A stretch of DNA of 64,000 nt, taken from Thermoanaerobacteraceae bacterium. GTDB lineage: Bacteria > Bacillota > JADQBR01. The stretch spans positions 1 to 64,000 of the forward strand of contig JACDOG010000001.1 of assembly GCA_017656305.1 (NCBI GenBank). Direction: 5' to 3'. Below are positions 35,256-44,470 of this stretch, piece by piece (position 1 is the first letter of the stretch; each line of letters opens with the position of its first letter). The position numbers and the translations under genes are program-made. Below the pieces are notes generated by a model, which saw only the letters and a list, made by a program, of their open reading frames with translations, did no database searches and was not told the origin of the DNA.

Positions 35256-36221
35256 GTGTCACGGACCATTGGCATTCCGGCTACTTTAACTTATTATTCT
35301 TATTTTCCGTTTTGGCAGACCTTTTTTACCAGGTTGGGTTATAAGGTCATAGCCTCTCCCTTATCTTCAAAGCAAATTGTGGATTGGGGCGTCAAGGAGA
35401 CGGTAAACGATGCCTGTATCCCCATTAAGCTGTTTCACGGGCATGTGGTGGCTCTCCGTGACAAGGTTGACTACCTGTTTATTCCCCGCATGGTTTCAGT
35501 AGACGGAAAAGCTACCTTCTGTCCCAAATTTTTGGGGTTGCCGGACATGATCCGTGCTTCCATTGCCGGATTGCCGCGTTTAATAGACGAAAGAATTGAA
35601 TTAAAAAACGGGGCTCGCGGGTTGTTGAAAACTTGTTACAAGATAGGCAGTAATTTGAAAGAGACTCCCGCGAAAATTTTACGGGCTTACTGGGCTGCCT
35701 GCAAAGCCCACTGGCAGTACCAGAAGCTGTTAATTCAAGGTGTGCTGCCGGGAGAGATATTACATCAGCAGGAAATAGTAGCTGTTCATGACCGGCGGTC
35801 TGCAGTAAATCTGGCCGTGCTCGGTTATCCCTACGAAGTGCATGACCCGTTTATCAGTGTCAACCTATTGCAGCACCTGGCGGCTATGAATGTCAAGGTA
35901 TGGACGGTGGAGATGGTTCCCACTCATGTTCTGGCCAAGTTTCGGCATTGTTTACCGAAAAACTTGTTCTGGCACTACAGCAACCGTGTTGTCTGGGCCT
36001 GTTATTACTATTTGCGGCAGCCTATTGACGGCATAATTCATGTCAGCGCTTTCGGCTGCGGTCCTGATGCCATGGTAGACAAATTGATAGAGCTGGAGGC
36101 AAAAAAACACAACATGCCCTTTATGACGCTTACTATTGATGAACATACCGGCGAAGCAGGTGCGGTCACCAGGCTGGAAGCCTTTATTGACATGGTTATG
36201 TTCCGGAGGGAGAACCGATGA
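35256..36221 (+). CDS. 2-hydroxyacyl-CoA dehydratase activase-like protein, first component (DUF2229 group)
   Basis: 321 residues. It starts with IGIPATLTYYSYFPFW and carries NDACIPIKLFHGHV, where the Cys is a likely [4Fe-4S] ligand. HVSAFGCGPDAMVDKL and the C-terminal TIDEHTGEAGAVTRLEAFID match the acyl-CoA dehydratase activase-related family. GTG at 35256 follows GGGAGGT. It overlaps the next gene by 4 bp. In many Firmicutes these parts form one very long protein; here they are three genes. Confidence 0.8.
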   Translation: MSRTIGIPATLTYYSYFPFWQTFFTRLGYKVIASPLSSKQIVDWGVKETVNDACIPIKLFHGHVVALRDKVDYLFIPRMVSVDGKATFCPKFLGLPDMIRASIAGLPRLIDERIELKNGARGLLKTCYKIGSNLKETPAKILRAYWAACKAHWQYQKLLIQGVLPGEILHQQEIVAVHDRRSAVNLAVLGYPYEVHDPFISVNLLQHLAAMNVKVWTVEMVPTHVLAKFRHCLPKNLFWHYSNRVVWACYYYLRQPIDGIIHVSAFGCGPDAMVDKLIELEAKKHNMPFMTLTIDEHTGEAGAVTRLEAFIDMVMFRRENR

Positions 36222-37321
36222 AAATATCCTTTCCGCATATGGGCACGTCTCATATTGCCTTCAAACACCTGATTGAAAATTTAGGACATGAGGCTGTTGT
36301 ACCACCTACTCCCAGTAAACATACTCTGTCGCTGGGAGTGCAGTACGCGCCGGAATTTGCCTGTATTCCGTTTAAAATACTTCTGGGCAGCTACCTTGAA
36401 GTTTTGGAGCGGGGCGCTGAGATGATTATTTCCTCCGGCGGGGTAGGACCGTGCCGGGCTGGACTTTACGGCATGGTGCACGAAAAGATACTGAGAGACC
36501 TGGGCTATGATGTGGAACTGCTGATTTTTGAGCCGCCTTTACGGGGGATAGTTGATTTTTTAAAAAAAATCGGCCGGGTAATCAGGCCCAACGGCATTGG
36601 CTGGGGTGAATTCATCAAAATTTTCAAGACATCCTGGTTGAAACTGGTAGCCCTGGATGAAACGGAAATCCTGTCCCACCAAATTCGCCCTTACGAAGTT
36701 AATCGTGGCGAGACTACCCGGGTATTTGAAGAATGCCTGTCTTTAATTGATAAAGCTTGGACCAGAGAGGAAATTTTGGAAGCGAAACACGAGGCAGAAA
36801 GGAAATTGCGTGCCATTGAGCAAAAACAGGATTACAATCCGCTGCGCATTGGTATCATTGGCGAGATATACGTGGTCCTGGAGCCTTTTATCAATCTGGA
36901 CATTGAAAAGACCCTCGGGGAGATGGGTGTGGAAACGCACCGGTCCATCTATCTTACCGACTGGACTCGCGACAACACGGTTTTTGACGGCGAAAAGGAT
37001 ATTAAAAAGGCAGCCAGACCTTACTTGAACCAGCTTATCGGCGGCCACGGCATCAACTCTATCGGAGAAACGGTACTGTACGCGAAAAATGGTTTTGACG
37101 GTGTTATTCAACTGGCACCGTTTACCTGTATTCCGGAAATAGTAGCCAAAAGTATTTTACCGCAGGTGAGTAAAAAGTTCGATATTCCGGTGATGACCAT
37201 TTTTCTGGACGAACAGACAGGCAAAGCCGGCATCCAGACTCGCCTGGAGGCATTTGTAGATTTATTACAGCAAAAGAGGGAGAAAAGAGGTGTTGATGTT
37301 GAACGGGTTTCTGGGAATTGA
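36218..37321 (+). CDS. 2-hydroxyacyl-CoA dehydratase activase-like protein, second component
   Basis: A 367-residue paralogue of the preceding protein: KISFPHMGTSHIAFKHL, FACIPFKILLGSYLE with the cluster-type Cys, SSGGVGPCRAGLYG, LAPFTCIPEI and IFLDEQTGKAGIQTRLEAF. Probably binds an iron-sulphur cluster as in benzoyl-CoA reductase/HgdB-like subunits. ATG at 36218 overlaps the previous stop. Substrate unknown. Confidence 0.8.
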   Translation: MKISFPHMGTSHIAFKHLIENLGHEAVVPPTPSKHTLSLGVQYAPEFACIPFKILLGSYLEVLERGAEMIISSGGVGPCRAGLYGMVHEKILRDLGYDVELLIFEPPLRGIVDFLKKIGRVIRPNGIGWGEFIKIFKTSWLKLVALDETEILSHQIRPYEVNRGETTRVFEECLSLIDKAWTREEILEAKHEAERKLRAIEQKQDYNPLRIGIIGEIYVVLEPFINLDIEKTLGEMGVETHRSIYLTDWTRDNTVFDGEKDIKKAARPYLNQLIGGHGINSIGETVLYAKNGFDGVIQLAPFTCIPEIVAKSILPQVSKKFDIPVMTIFLDEQTGKAGIQTRLEAFVDLLQQKREKRGVDVERVSGN

Positions 37322-38258
37322 CGTCGGGTCGGTAAGTACCAATCTTGTTGTCATTGATGACCAGGGTCAGGTAGTGGAAAAACTTTATCTCAGAACAAGA
37401 GGACAGCCCATTAAGACCATCAAAGACGGGTTGGAATACATGCAACAACGGCTGGAAGGTAAGGTAGACATTATGGCTGCCGGTTCTACCGGCAGTGCGC
37501 GCAATTTGACCGGCGTCATTGTAGGAGCTGACGTTATCAAAAATGAAATTACCGCTCATGCTGTTGCTGTTTCCAAAGAGATTCCTGATGCCCAAACTAT
37601 TATAGAAATCGGCGGGCAAGACTCAAAGATTATCATCTTGCGTAACGGTGTTGTCACTGATTTTGCTATGAACACCGTATGTGCAGCTGGAACCGGTTCT
37701 TTTTTGGACCAGCAGGCCAGCCGCTTGGGTATTCCCATTGAAGAGTTCGGTGAACTGGCATTGCGAGCAGAAAACCCTGTCAGAATAGCGGGACGGTGTT
37801 CGGTATTTGCCGAGTCTGACATGATCCACAAGCAGCAATTGGGGCATAATTTAGAAGACATCGTTGCCGGTTTGTGTGAGGCGCTGGTGAGAAATTACCT
37901 GAATAACGTCGGTAAGGGCAAGGAAATTTTAGAACCCATTGTATTCCAGGGAGGAGTGGCCGCCAATAAGGGTATCAGGGCCGCATTTGAAAAAGCCCTG
38001 GGGAAACGGGTGATTATTCCGGAACATTTTGAGGTGATGGGAGCACTAGGTGTGGCTTACCTGGCCAGGAATAGCTACGAAAAAACAGGACAATCTAAGT
38101 TTAAAGGGTGGGATACAGCCAAGCTAAGCTTTCGAGCCAAGAGTTTTGAGTGTTCCGGATGTCCCAACCTTTGTGAAGTTATCAACATTTACCAGGAAGA
38201 AAAGCTGCTGGCTCGCTGGGGTGGGCGCTGCGGAAAATGGGAATATCTTGTTTCTTAA
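37296..38258 (+). CDS. BadF/HgdC-type ASKHA ATPase (CoA-enzyme activase)
   Basis: A 320-residue ATPase. GIDVGSVSTNLVVID is the phosphate-1 motif, EIGGQDSKI is typical of the family, and the Cys in NTVCAAGTGSFLDQQ bridges the [4Fe-4S] cluster between two subunits. A C-terminal tail FECSGCPNLC adds more cysteines. Such activases drive an electron into dehydratases or reductases at ATP cost. ATG at 37296 follows AGAGGTG and overlaps the previous gene by 26 bp. Confidence 0.9.
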   Translation: MLNGFLGIDVGSVSTNLVVIDDQGQVVEKLYLRTRGQPIKTIKDGLEYMQQRLEGKVDIMAAGSTGSARNLTGVIVGADVIKNEITAHAVAVSKEIPDAQTIIEIGGQDSKIIILRNGVVTDFAMNTVCAAGTGSFLDQQASRLGIPIEEFGELALRAENPVRIAGRCSVFAESDMIHKQQLGHNLEDIVAGLCEALVRNYLNNVGKGKEILEPIVFQGGVAANKGIRAAFEKALGKRVIIPEHFEVMGALGVAYLARNSYEKTGQSKFKGWDTAKLSFRAKSFECSGCPNLCEVINIYQEEKLLARWGGRCGKWEYLVS

Positions 38259-38332
38259 CGGGTATGTGGTAAAATAAGAATTAACGCAACAATAAAAGAC
38301 ACGAACATAATATATCATGAAGGAAGGATAAA

Positions 38333-39286
38333 ATGATAGAAAGATTAGCAGTACCCACTCCCTTTCCTGTTGGCAAGGTAAACTGCTACCTGGTAGCGGC
38401 TGAACCGGTGACACTCATTGATTGTGGTGCCAACACACCGGAAGCCCGCAGGCAGCTGATCCATGAATTTTCTCGGAGGGGCATGACTGTAAGCGACCTG
38501 GAGCAGATTATCATCACACATGCCCATCCCGATCATGTGGGACTGGCGGGTTGGTTGGCGGAACAGTCAGGAGCTGCAGTTTACATGCACCGGCATGAGC
38601 GCGACAAAATCTGTGGTAATCTGGACAATAAAGAGGAACTGGTAGCATTGCTGCGGCAGGTGGGGGTACCAGAGGATATTATTGTCGGTCTCGAATTGTA
38701 TTTTGAACGTGACCGGAAACATATCGTGCCCCTGCCCGACTGCAAGGAACTGGAACACGGAAACAAGCTTTCAATTGCCGGAAAAGAATTCACCGTTTTA
38801 CATACTCCCGGTCATTCCCGGGGCCACATCTGTCTTTATCATGAAGGGGAAGGAATTATTTTCTCAGGAGACACGCTGTTGGAACATATCTCACCTAACC
38901 CCGTCATCGAAATGGATAAGCAAAATCGGATTCCCAGTTTACCCTGCTACTTACAATCTTTAACTGAACTAAAAAAGTTATCCATCGTTCGGGTGTTTCC
39001 CGGCCACGGTTCGCCCTTTTACAATGCTGCAGCAGTAATGGATGAGTTAATAAAACATCATGAAAAGCGAAAGAGGCAGCTTGCTGGTATAATCGAACAA
39101 TGTTCGCCGGTCACGGCCTATGATTTGGTACAGCATCTTTACCAGGGACTATCAGAGATAAATACTTTCCTGGCTGTGTCGGAAGTGCTAGGCCATGTGG
39201 ACTTACTTTTAAACGAAGGTCAAGTGACGGCACGGAAAGACAAACAGGGCCTTGAGGTATACGTACCGCGAAAAAAAGCTTCATGA
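38333..39286 (+). CDS. Metallo-beta-lactamase-fold hydrolase
   Basis: 317 residues. ITHAHPDHVG is the metal-binding HxHxDH motif, HTPGHSRGHI and FSGDTLL supply further ligands and VFPGHGSP the last. A C-terminal winged-helix-like region (about 240-317, with YDLVQHLY and EVLGHVDLLLNEGQV) is found in the glyoxalase II-like/LACTB2 group that acts on thioesters or RNA. ATG at 38333 follows GAAGGA. Confidence 0.9.
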   Translation: MIERLAVPTPFPVGKVNCYLVAAEPVTLIDCGANTPEARRQLIHEFSRRGMTVSDLEQIIITHAHPDHVGLAGWLAEQSGAAVYMHRHERDKICGNLDNKEELVALLRQVGVPEDIIVGLELYFERDRKHIVPLPDCKELEHGNKLSIAGKEFTVLHTPGHSRGHICLYHEGEGIIFSGDTLLEHISPNPVIEMDKQNRIPSLPCYLQSLTELKKLSIVRVFPGHGSPFYNAAAVMDELIKHHEKRKRQLAGIIEQCSPVTAYDLVQHLYQGLSEINTFLAVSEVLGHVDLLLNEGQVTARKDKQGLEVYVPRKKAS

Positions 39287-39288
39287 AC

Positions 39289-39337
39289 TTGACAAATAAT
39301 TCACAAGCTAGTAAAATGCTGTTGATATTAGCTATCA
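39289..39337 (+). promoter_or_regulatory. fur promoter with a palindromic operator
   Basis: TTGACA (39289-39294), 17-bp spacer, TAAAAT (39312-39317). TGATATTAGCTATCA (39323-39337) is a dyad just at the expected transcription start and could be a Fur-type autoregulatory site. Confidence 0.65.
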
Positions 39338-39356
39338 GTGAGGGTGGGATAGGATA

Positions 39357-39818
39357 GTGATTCAACAATTAAATAAAGGAGATAATCAGGTTAAGAAGAT
39401 ATATGAACTGCTTAAAGAGAATGATTTTAAAATAACCCCGCAGCGCAAGGTTATTCTAAATCTCTTTTTTGACAGGATTGGCGAGCATTTAAGTGCCGAA
39501 GAAGTTTATAACATACTGCAGGAAAATCATCCGGAAATAGGTCTGGCGACTGTATATCGAACTTTAGACCTGTTTGCCGAATTGGACGTCCTCCAGAAAA
39601 TGAGCTTTGATGACGGGAAAAACCGTTATGAGTTAAATAATAATGAAATACATCACCATCACCATCTTATTTGTGTTGATTGCGGCAAAGTTACGGAATT
39701 CAGCGATGACCTGCTGGAAGCGCTGGAAGAACAGATTACCAGGAAAACTAAATTTAAGATTAATGATCACAAGGTTAAGTTTTACGGAATTTGTAAGGAC
39801 TGCCAGGAAACCCGGTAA
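39357..39818 (+). CDS. fur: Fur-family ferric uptake regulator
   Basis: 153 residues. A winged helix with FKITPQRKVILN and LATVYRTLDLF recognises DNA. The metal-binding HHHHHLICVDCGK segment is that of Fur proper, and CKDC near the end completes the structural zinc site. It represses iron uptake genes when Fe(II) is present; feoAB at 1141 has a matching operator. GTG at 39357. PerR or Zur identity cannot be excluded without alignment. Confidence 0.92.
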   Translation: MIQQLNKGDNQVKKIYELLKENDFKITPQRKVILNLFFDRIGEHLSAEEVYNILQENHPEIGLATVYRTLDLFAELDVLQKMSFDDGKNRYELNNNEIHHHHHLICVDCGKVTEFSDDLLEALEEQITRKTKFKINDHKVKFYGICKDCQETR

Positions 39819-39862
39819 CATCTAGTCGTTCCAGCATTCGTTAAATTACGAACATTTAAGAC

Positions 39863-39903
39863 ATCCCCCTACATGTATGTAATTTTGTAGGGGGATTTGT
39901 TGT
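39863..39903 (+). terminator. Terminator of fur
   Basis: ATCCCCCTAC (39863-39872) / GTAGGGGGAT (39887-39896), then TTGTTG. Confidence 0.75.
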
Positions 39904-39990
39904 GCAAAACTTCCCTTCCGGCGCAGGAAATATCTGACAGGACCGCGAACTTATTTGTGATATTTTGGCGTTGTGAGGGGAGCGGTCTTG

Positions 39991-41121
39991 GTGCAGAGAG
40001 GTATCACTGCATGGAAGATGACTGTTAAGAGATTGTTACGCAAGATACCGGGAAACAACCGTGATTGTACTGGTATCGAAAACAATAAACGGAAACAGGG
40101 ATACCTACATTTGAAACAAAAAGAATTTAGGAAGCCTATTGCTTGCTTCAAACAAGCCCAGGAAGAGGAAGGCTCTACCAGCAATTTTATCTACTGGATC
40201 GGTGAAGCCTATTCTCAAGAAGGAGATTATGAAACCGGTTTGCGCTTCCTGGAAAAAGCTGTAGCCCGTAACCCCGGCGACATCAATGCTCAACTGCGGA
40301 AGGCCCAATGTCAAATCAAATTGGGAAATTACAAAGAAGCTACTTCTAACTTGGTGCAAATCGTTTCCAGGAAGCCTGGTCACCAGGAGGCACTGTGCGA
40401 CCTGGGATACAGTTTAATAATGCAGGAGTGTTATGACCAGGCTATATATTATCTTTCCCGGGCGTTGCACCGGGCACCGTGGGACCAGAACCTGTACCGG
40501 AATTTGGCCCTGGCTTTTTTTAAAAGCGGTGACGTAGAAGCCGCGTTACAACATTATCGAAGGCTGGAAAGGTTAGTCGACGGTCTCAGTTGTGACGAAC
40601 TGAATAATATCGGTGTCTGCCTGGCGGAAAAAGGTGACTATGAAACAGCCATCAACTACTTTTCCAGAGCACTAGGACAATGCGAGGGTGAGCAATCGCC
40701 GGCATTTACCCAAATTCAGTTAAATTTGACCATAGCCGACTTTTACCTGGGTAATTACCACCAGGCTATCAGTCAGCTGGACGAACTATACCGCTGTAAC
40801 CCGGCAGATGAAAATCTGTTATTAAGCATTGCCGACTGTCTGGTGAAAATTGGCAAGGACAATTTAGCACTAAATTATTACGGTAAATTAGTGGAATTGA
40901 ACCGGCAAAACGTGGTTTACCTGGAACGCTTTATCCAGTGTTTGATTGAATGCGGCAGATATGACGAGGCGGTTTATCAATTGGAAACAAAAGTGGACCA
41001 GTTGGTTCCCAGGACTTCAATAAAAAATTTATGGTACTTGCTGGGATTAGCTTTGGATGGGATAGGGGAACACGGGAAAGCAGTAGACTGTTATAACCGT
41101 TCACTGGGACTGGTTGAATAA
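39991..41121 (+). CDS. Tetratricopeptide-repeat protein
   Basis: About 376 residues made of roughly nine TPR units from residue 40 to the end; examples are FIYWIGEAYSQEGDYETGLRFLEKA and ELNNIGVCLAEKGDYETAINYFSRA, each cut by a helix turn. There is no signal peptide; the basic N-terminus (TVKRLLRKIPGNNR) may be a flexible lead. The start is open between GTG at 39973, TTG at 39988 and GTG at 39991; the last two are well spaced from AGGGGAG. It is a protein-interaction scaffold of unknown partner. Confidence 0.8.
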   Translation: MQRGITAWKMTVKRLLRKIPGNNRDCTGIENNKRKQGYLHLKQKEFRKPIACFKQAQEEEGSTSNFIYWIGEAYSQEGDYETGLRFLEKAVARNPGDINAQLRKAQCQIKLGNYKEATSNLVQIVSRKPGHQEALCDLGYSLIMQECYDQAIYYLSRALHRAPWDQNLYRNLALAFFKSGDVEAALQHYRRLERLVDGLSCDELNNIGVCLAEKGDYETAINYFSRALGQCEGEQSPAFTQIQLNLTIADFYLGNYHQAISQLDELYRCNPADENLLLSIADCLVKIGKDNLALNYYGKLVELNRQNVVYLERFIQCLIECGRYDEAVYQLETKVDQLVPRTSIKNLWYLLGLALDGIGEHGKAVDCYNRSLGLVE

Positions 41122-41123
41122 AG

Positions 41124-41146
41124 GTTCGCCACAGGCGGACTTTTTT
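41124..41146 (+). terminator. Terminator after the TPR gene
   Basis: GTTCGCC-ACA-GGCGGAC hairpin followed by six T. Confidence 0.85.
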
Positions 41147-41245
41147 ACTTTTTTGTGATTTATTTTGTGTTATTGCAGGGAAAATTATAGTTGAACAAGA
41201 AAATTACATAATTGTGTCGAAAAAGTCTGGTTGGAGGCAGTAGCA

Positions 41246-41620
41246 ATGTACATACTGACGGTTAGGAAAAGTTTTGATGCTGCTCATTTGCTCAAAAATT
41301 ATCAGGGAAAATGTGCAAACCTTCACGGCCATACCTGGTCTGTTGAGGTTGGCGTTCGGGGAGACAAATTAAATTCTCAGGGAATGCTGGTGGATTTTCG
41401 CCATTTGAAGTCTCTTGTAAATGATTTAATAAAGCGCTATGATCATGTTTATTTAAATGAAATGCCGGAATTCTCGGAGCAAAATCCCACTGCCGAGAAT
41501 ATTGCCGGCACTATCTTTCGGGAAATGCAGGGCAAACTTCCTTCAGGTGTGGTAGTAGATTATGTTAGGGTATGGGAATCCCCGGAAACTTCGGCTACCT
41601 ACCGGGAGCGTGAAGATTAG
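41246..41620 (+). CDS. queD: 6-carboxy-5,6,7,8-tetrahydropterin synthase
   Basis: A 124-residue T-fold enzyme converting 7,8-dihydroneopterin triphosphate to carboxytetrahydropterin for queuosine. Zinc ligands are the His in AAHLL and in LHGHTW; the catalytic Cys is in GKCANLHG, and the late pair lies in YDHVYLN and VWESPE. ATG at 41246 follows TTGGAGG. It opens the queuosine operon, overlapping queC by one base. Confidence 0.95.
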   Translation: MYILTVRKSFDAAHLLKNYQGKCANLHGHTWSVEVGVRGDKLNSQGMLVDFRHLKSLVNDLIKRYDHVYLNEMPEFSEQNPTAENIAGTIFREMQGKLPSGVVVDYVRVWESPETSATYRERED

Positions 41621-42300
41621 TGTCAAGGGCAATAGTTTTATTATCCGGTGGACTGGATTCCGTTGTCAGCATGGTGTTAGCTAGGGAAAAAACGGATGTG
41701 ATATTGGCGCTTACTTTTGACTACGGACAGCAGGCGGCAAAAAGGGAGATTACGGCTGCTGGGGATATCGCAAGTTACTACGAGGTGCCCCATAAGATCA
41801 TCTCTCTGCCCTGGTTAAGCGAAATAGACACGTCCGTCTTGCAGGCAGAAAGATCTATACCGCAACTGGAGGAAGAGGAACTACTCTGTAACGAAATAGT
41901 GGAAAAGACGGGAAAAGCTGTTTGGGTTCCCAATAGAAACGGTTTGTTTATAAACATCGCAGCCTCTTTTGCAGAAAGCCTGGAGGCACACTATGTCATA
42001 GCTGGGTTAAACAGGGAGGAAGCGCAGACCTTCCCGGACAACAGCAAATCATTTGTTGACCGGACCAATCAGTACCTGGAACTGGCCACGCGCAACAAGG
42101 TACAGGTGTGGGCTCCCACACAGGAGATGACCAAAGCGGAAATCGTTGCTGTCGGGGAACGCGTAAATATTCCCTGGCAGTATCTATGGAGTTGCTATGG
42201 TGGCGGTGACACAATGTGCGGTACCTGTGAAAGCTGCCGGCGCTTGAAAAGAGCTTTAAAGGAGGCAAAAGTCAATGCTCCGGTATTTTTGGACCAGTGA
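41620..42300 (+). CDS. queC: 7-cyano-7-deazaguanine synthase
   Basis: A 226-residue ATP-dependent enzyme converting carboxydeazaguanine to preQ0. The PP-loop is LLSGGLDS near residue 8, GLNREEAQTFPDNS is in the middle, and the C-terminal zinc site is CYGGGDTMCGTCESC. GTG at 41620 overlaps the queD stop codon. Confidence 0.95.
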   Translation: MSRAIVLLSGGLDSVVSMVLAREKTDVILALTFDYGQQAAKREITAAGDIASYYEVPHKIISLPWLSEIDTSVLQAERSIPQLEEEELLCNEIVEKTGKAVWVPNRNGLFINIAASFAESLEAHYVIAGLNREEAQTFPDNSKSFVDRTNQYLELATRNKVQVWAPTQEMTKAEIVAVGERVNIPWQYLWSCYGGGDTMCGTCESCRRLKRALKEAKVNAPVFLDQ

Positions 42301-42835
42301 GGAAATAACCTATGACGGTACCCAGTTAAGTTCGCTATTTGCCTACCGCACATTCGGTATTCAGGGAGATGCCATTGTCAGTTTTCAGGGTCCGTGTCAC
42401 GTTAAGCTGGACAAAATGGTGGATTTGGAGGACGTGTTGTCCAATGCTCCCATTGCTGCTGACCGGATGCTTCACTTCGTTGTGGAACATTTTGATAAGG
42501 ATTTTATGTTTTTGATTGCGAGACAGCGCCTGCTGATCTGTATCATCAAGGAACTTCTCGAGAGTATAACCGGGGCCAGTATTTTAAGGAACGGTGATGA
42601 CCTTTATTATAAAGACGGTAAGCTGTCCGTATCCATAGCCACCTTGAGCCCGGTATCGGGCTTGATCCATGTGGGCTTGAACATAACCAACGAGGGAACT
42701 CCGGTAAAAACTGCTGCCTTGACTGATTTGCAGATTGATGATATGGAGAAATTTGCACAAACAGTAATGCGGGCTTATGCTGCGGAGATTGCATCCATGG
42801 CTAAAGCTCGCTGCAAGGTTAGAGGTGTGGACTAA
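42275..42835 (+). CDS. DUF366 family protein, queuosine-associated
   Basis: A 186-residue soluble protein of the DUF366 family. It has the N-terminal WTSEEITYDGTQLSSLFAYR and the block FLIARQRLLICIIKELLE. ATG at 42275 overlaps queC by 26 bp behind AAGGAGG. It sits between queC and queE, matching the known clustering of DUF366 with preQ0 genes, but no activity is established; a role in handling the deazaguanine or a metal cofactor is inferred. Confidence 0.85.
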   Translation: MLRYFWTSEEITYDGTQLSSLFAYRTFGIQGDAIVSFQGPCHVKLDKMVDLEDVLSNAPIAADRMLHFVVEHFDKDFMFLIARQRLLICIIKELLESITGASILRNGDDLYYKDGKLSVSIATLSPVSGLIHVGLNITNEGTPVKTAALTDLQIDDMEKFAQTVMRAYAAEIASMAKARCKVRGVD

Positions 42836-43588
42836 GTGGCTAACTTGAATACCAACGTCTGCGAGGTGTTTTCCTCCATTCAGGGTGAAGGGATTTTTGC
42901 CGGGGCCAGGCAGGTATTTTTACGGCTGGCCGGCTGTAACTTAAATTGTGAGTATTGCGACACCCCTGCCAGCCACCAGGTACCGGAGAGGGGAAAATAC
43001 CAAATAACACCAACCCGTCAGGACTTTGAGGACATTAAGAATCCCGTTGATATTGATACTTTACGGGTTGCACTGGGAAGGCTGTTCCCCGGCAGGCATC
43101 ACAGTCTCAGTATTACCGGCGGCGAGCCCTTGTTGCAACCGGAAAGCGTGAAAGAAATAAGCAAATACTGGCAGGAAAACGGTGGCAAAGTGCTGCTGGA
43201 AACAAACGGCACGCTGCCCGATGCACTGGAGACAGTAATTGATACCATAGATATTGTTAGCATGGATATAAAGCTTGCTCCTGCCGTGCGGGAGACCCCC
43301 TGGCAGTCGCACGAGGAATTTCTTAAAATCTGCAGCAGCCACCGGTGTGTTGTATATGTTAAAGTGGTAATTACCCCGGAAACTGATAATGAAGCCGTGC
43401 AGAAGGCTGCGCAACTGGTGGCAGGTATCAACCGGGCAATTCCGCTAGTGCTGCAGCCGGTAACAAATCAGAATAATGAAACTCTTGTCTCTGTTGAAAC
43501 TCTTTTCAAGCGCCAGTGGGAGATGTCGCGTTATTTAAGCGACGTAAGAATCCTGCCGCAACTCCATAAGGTGCTGGGCGTTATTTAG
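42836..43588 (+). CDS. queE: 7-carboxy-7-deazaguanine synthase (radical SAM)
   Basis: 250 residues. The radical-SAM motif CNLNCEYC near residue 35 is in the CxxxCxxC form. SIQGEGIFAG and TGGEPLLQP are the other conserved blocks. It makes carboxydeazaguanine from the QueD product. GTG at 42836 directly follows the DUF366 stop. Confidence 0.95.
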   Translation: MANLNTNVCEVFSSIQGEGIFAGARQVFLRLAGCNLNCEYCDTPASHQVPERGKYQITPTRQDFEDIKNPVDIDTLRVALGRLFPGRHHSLSITGGEPLLQPESVKEISKYWQENGGKVLLETNGTLPDALETVIDTIDIVSMDIKLAPAVRETPWQSHEEFLKICSSHRCVVYVKVVITPETDNEAVQKAAQLVAGINRAIPLVLQPVTNQNNETLVSVETLFKRQWEMSRYLSDVRILPQLHKVLGVI

Positions 43589-43628
43589 ACTTTAAGGTTC
43601 CGTCCTGCAAAAGTTAGGAGGTTTTTTA

Positions 43629-44189
43629 ATGGATTTGAAGAAGATTGAGGCCGGTGTCAAGATGATCCTTGAGGGTATTGGTGAAAATCCGGATAGAGAA
43701 GGGCTAAAAGATACCCCTAAAAGAGTGGCACGGATGTACAAAGAAATTTTTTACGGTCTGGAGCAGGATCCGAAAGAACACCTGCAGGTCCTGTTTACTG
43801 AGGAACACGAGGAAATGGTGCTGGTGAAGGATATACCTCTCTATTCCATGTGCGAACATCACCTGCTGCCTTTTTACGGTAAGGCCCATGTTGCCTACAT
43901 TCCCCGCAAAGGCAAGATAACAGGATTAAGCAAGTTGGCCCGGGTAGTGGAAGGATTTGCCAAAAGACCACAACTGCAGGAGCGGCTGACTTCGCAGATT
44001 GCCGATTCCATCATGGAAGCTCTGGAACCACTGGGGGTTATTGTGGTGGTTGAGGCCGAGCACATGTGCATGACCATGAGAGGGGTCAAAAAGCCCGGTT
44101 CCAAAACTCTGACTTCAGCGGTACGTGGTGTCTTTAAGACCAATGAAGCCACCAGAGCTGAAGCCTTCAGTTTGATACGTGAAATATAG
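43629..44189 (+). CDS. folE: GTP cyclohydrolase I
   Basis: A 186-residue homodecameric enzyme making dihydroneopterin triphosphate, the first step for both folate and queuosine. [16 protein letters not shown], the zinc- and substrate-binding MCEHHLLPF and [13 protein letters not shown] are present. ATG at 43629 follows TTAGGAGG. Its place supplies substrate to QueD in the same operon. Confidence 0.96.
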   Translation: MDLKKIEAGVKMILEGIGENPDREGLKDTPKRVARMYKEIFYGLEQDPKEHLQVLFTEEHEEMVLVKDIPLYSMCEHHLLPFYGKAHVAYIPRKGKITGLSKLARVVEGFAKRPQLQERLTSQIADSIMEALEPLGVIVVVEAEHMCMTMRGVKKPGSKTLTSAVRGVFKTNEATRAEAFSLIREI

Positions 44190-44204
44190 AGAGGGGGAAG
44201 GAGA

Positions 44205-44372
44205 TTGTCTGAAGAAAAACTGGTACCGTTTGCCACCAAAACTTTTCCCGCCAGTAAAACGCTGTATGAAATTGTTGATTTTCTTAATAAGAATCTAAAG
44301 GACAAGTCGCTGATGTTTGGCGTTAATAAGAACCAGGATACCATGACCATCAGTATCTATAAACTTGATTGA
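44205..44372 (+). CDS. DUF4264 (YpmA-like) protein
   Basis: A 55-residue protein read from TTG at 44205: ATKTFPASKTLYEIVDFLNK, then KDKSLMFGVNKN and MTISIYKLD at the end. This matches the short YpmA/DUF4264 proteins of Firmicutes. G-rich sequence precedes the start. It lies 15 bp after folE. Function unknown. Confidence 0.75.
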   Translation: MSEEKLVPFATKTFPASKTLYEIVDFLNKNLKDKSLMFGVNKNQDTMTISIYKLD

Positions 44373-44470
44373 TGGCCTTTGTCTTAACCGGGCGCAACCG
44401 ACTTTAATTTGTCAATGCGCTCCTTCTTGTCATAATATGCAGTAAAGGGGGAAGCGAGGGGGAGCATTCA

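Noticed and set aside
41147-41245. preQ1 riboswitch before queD
   Set aside because: No preQ1 aptamer signature; only a terminator of the previous gene is visible.
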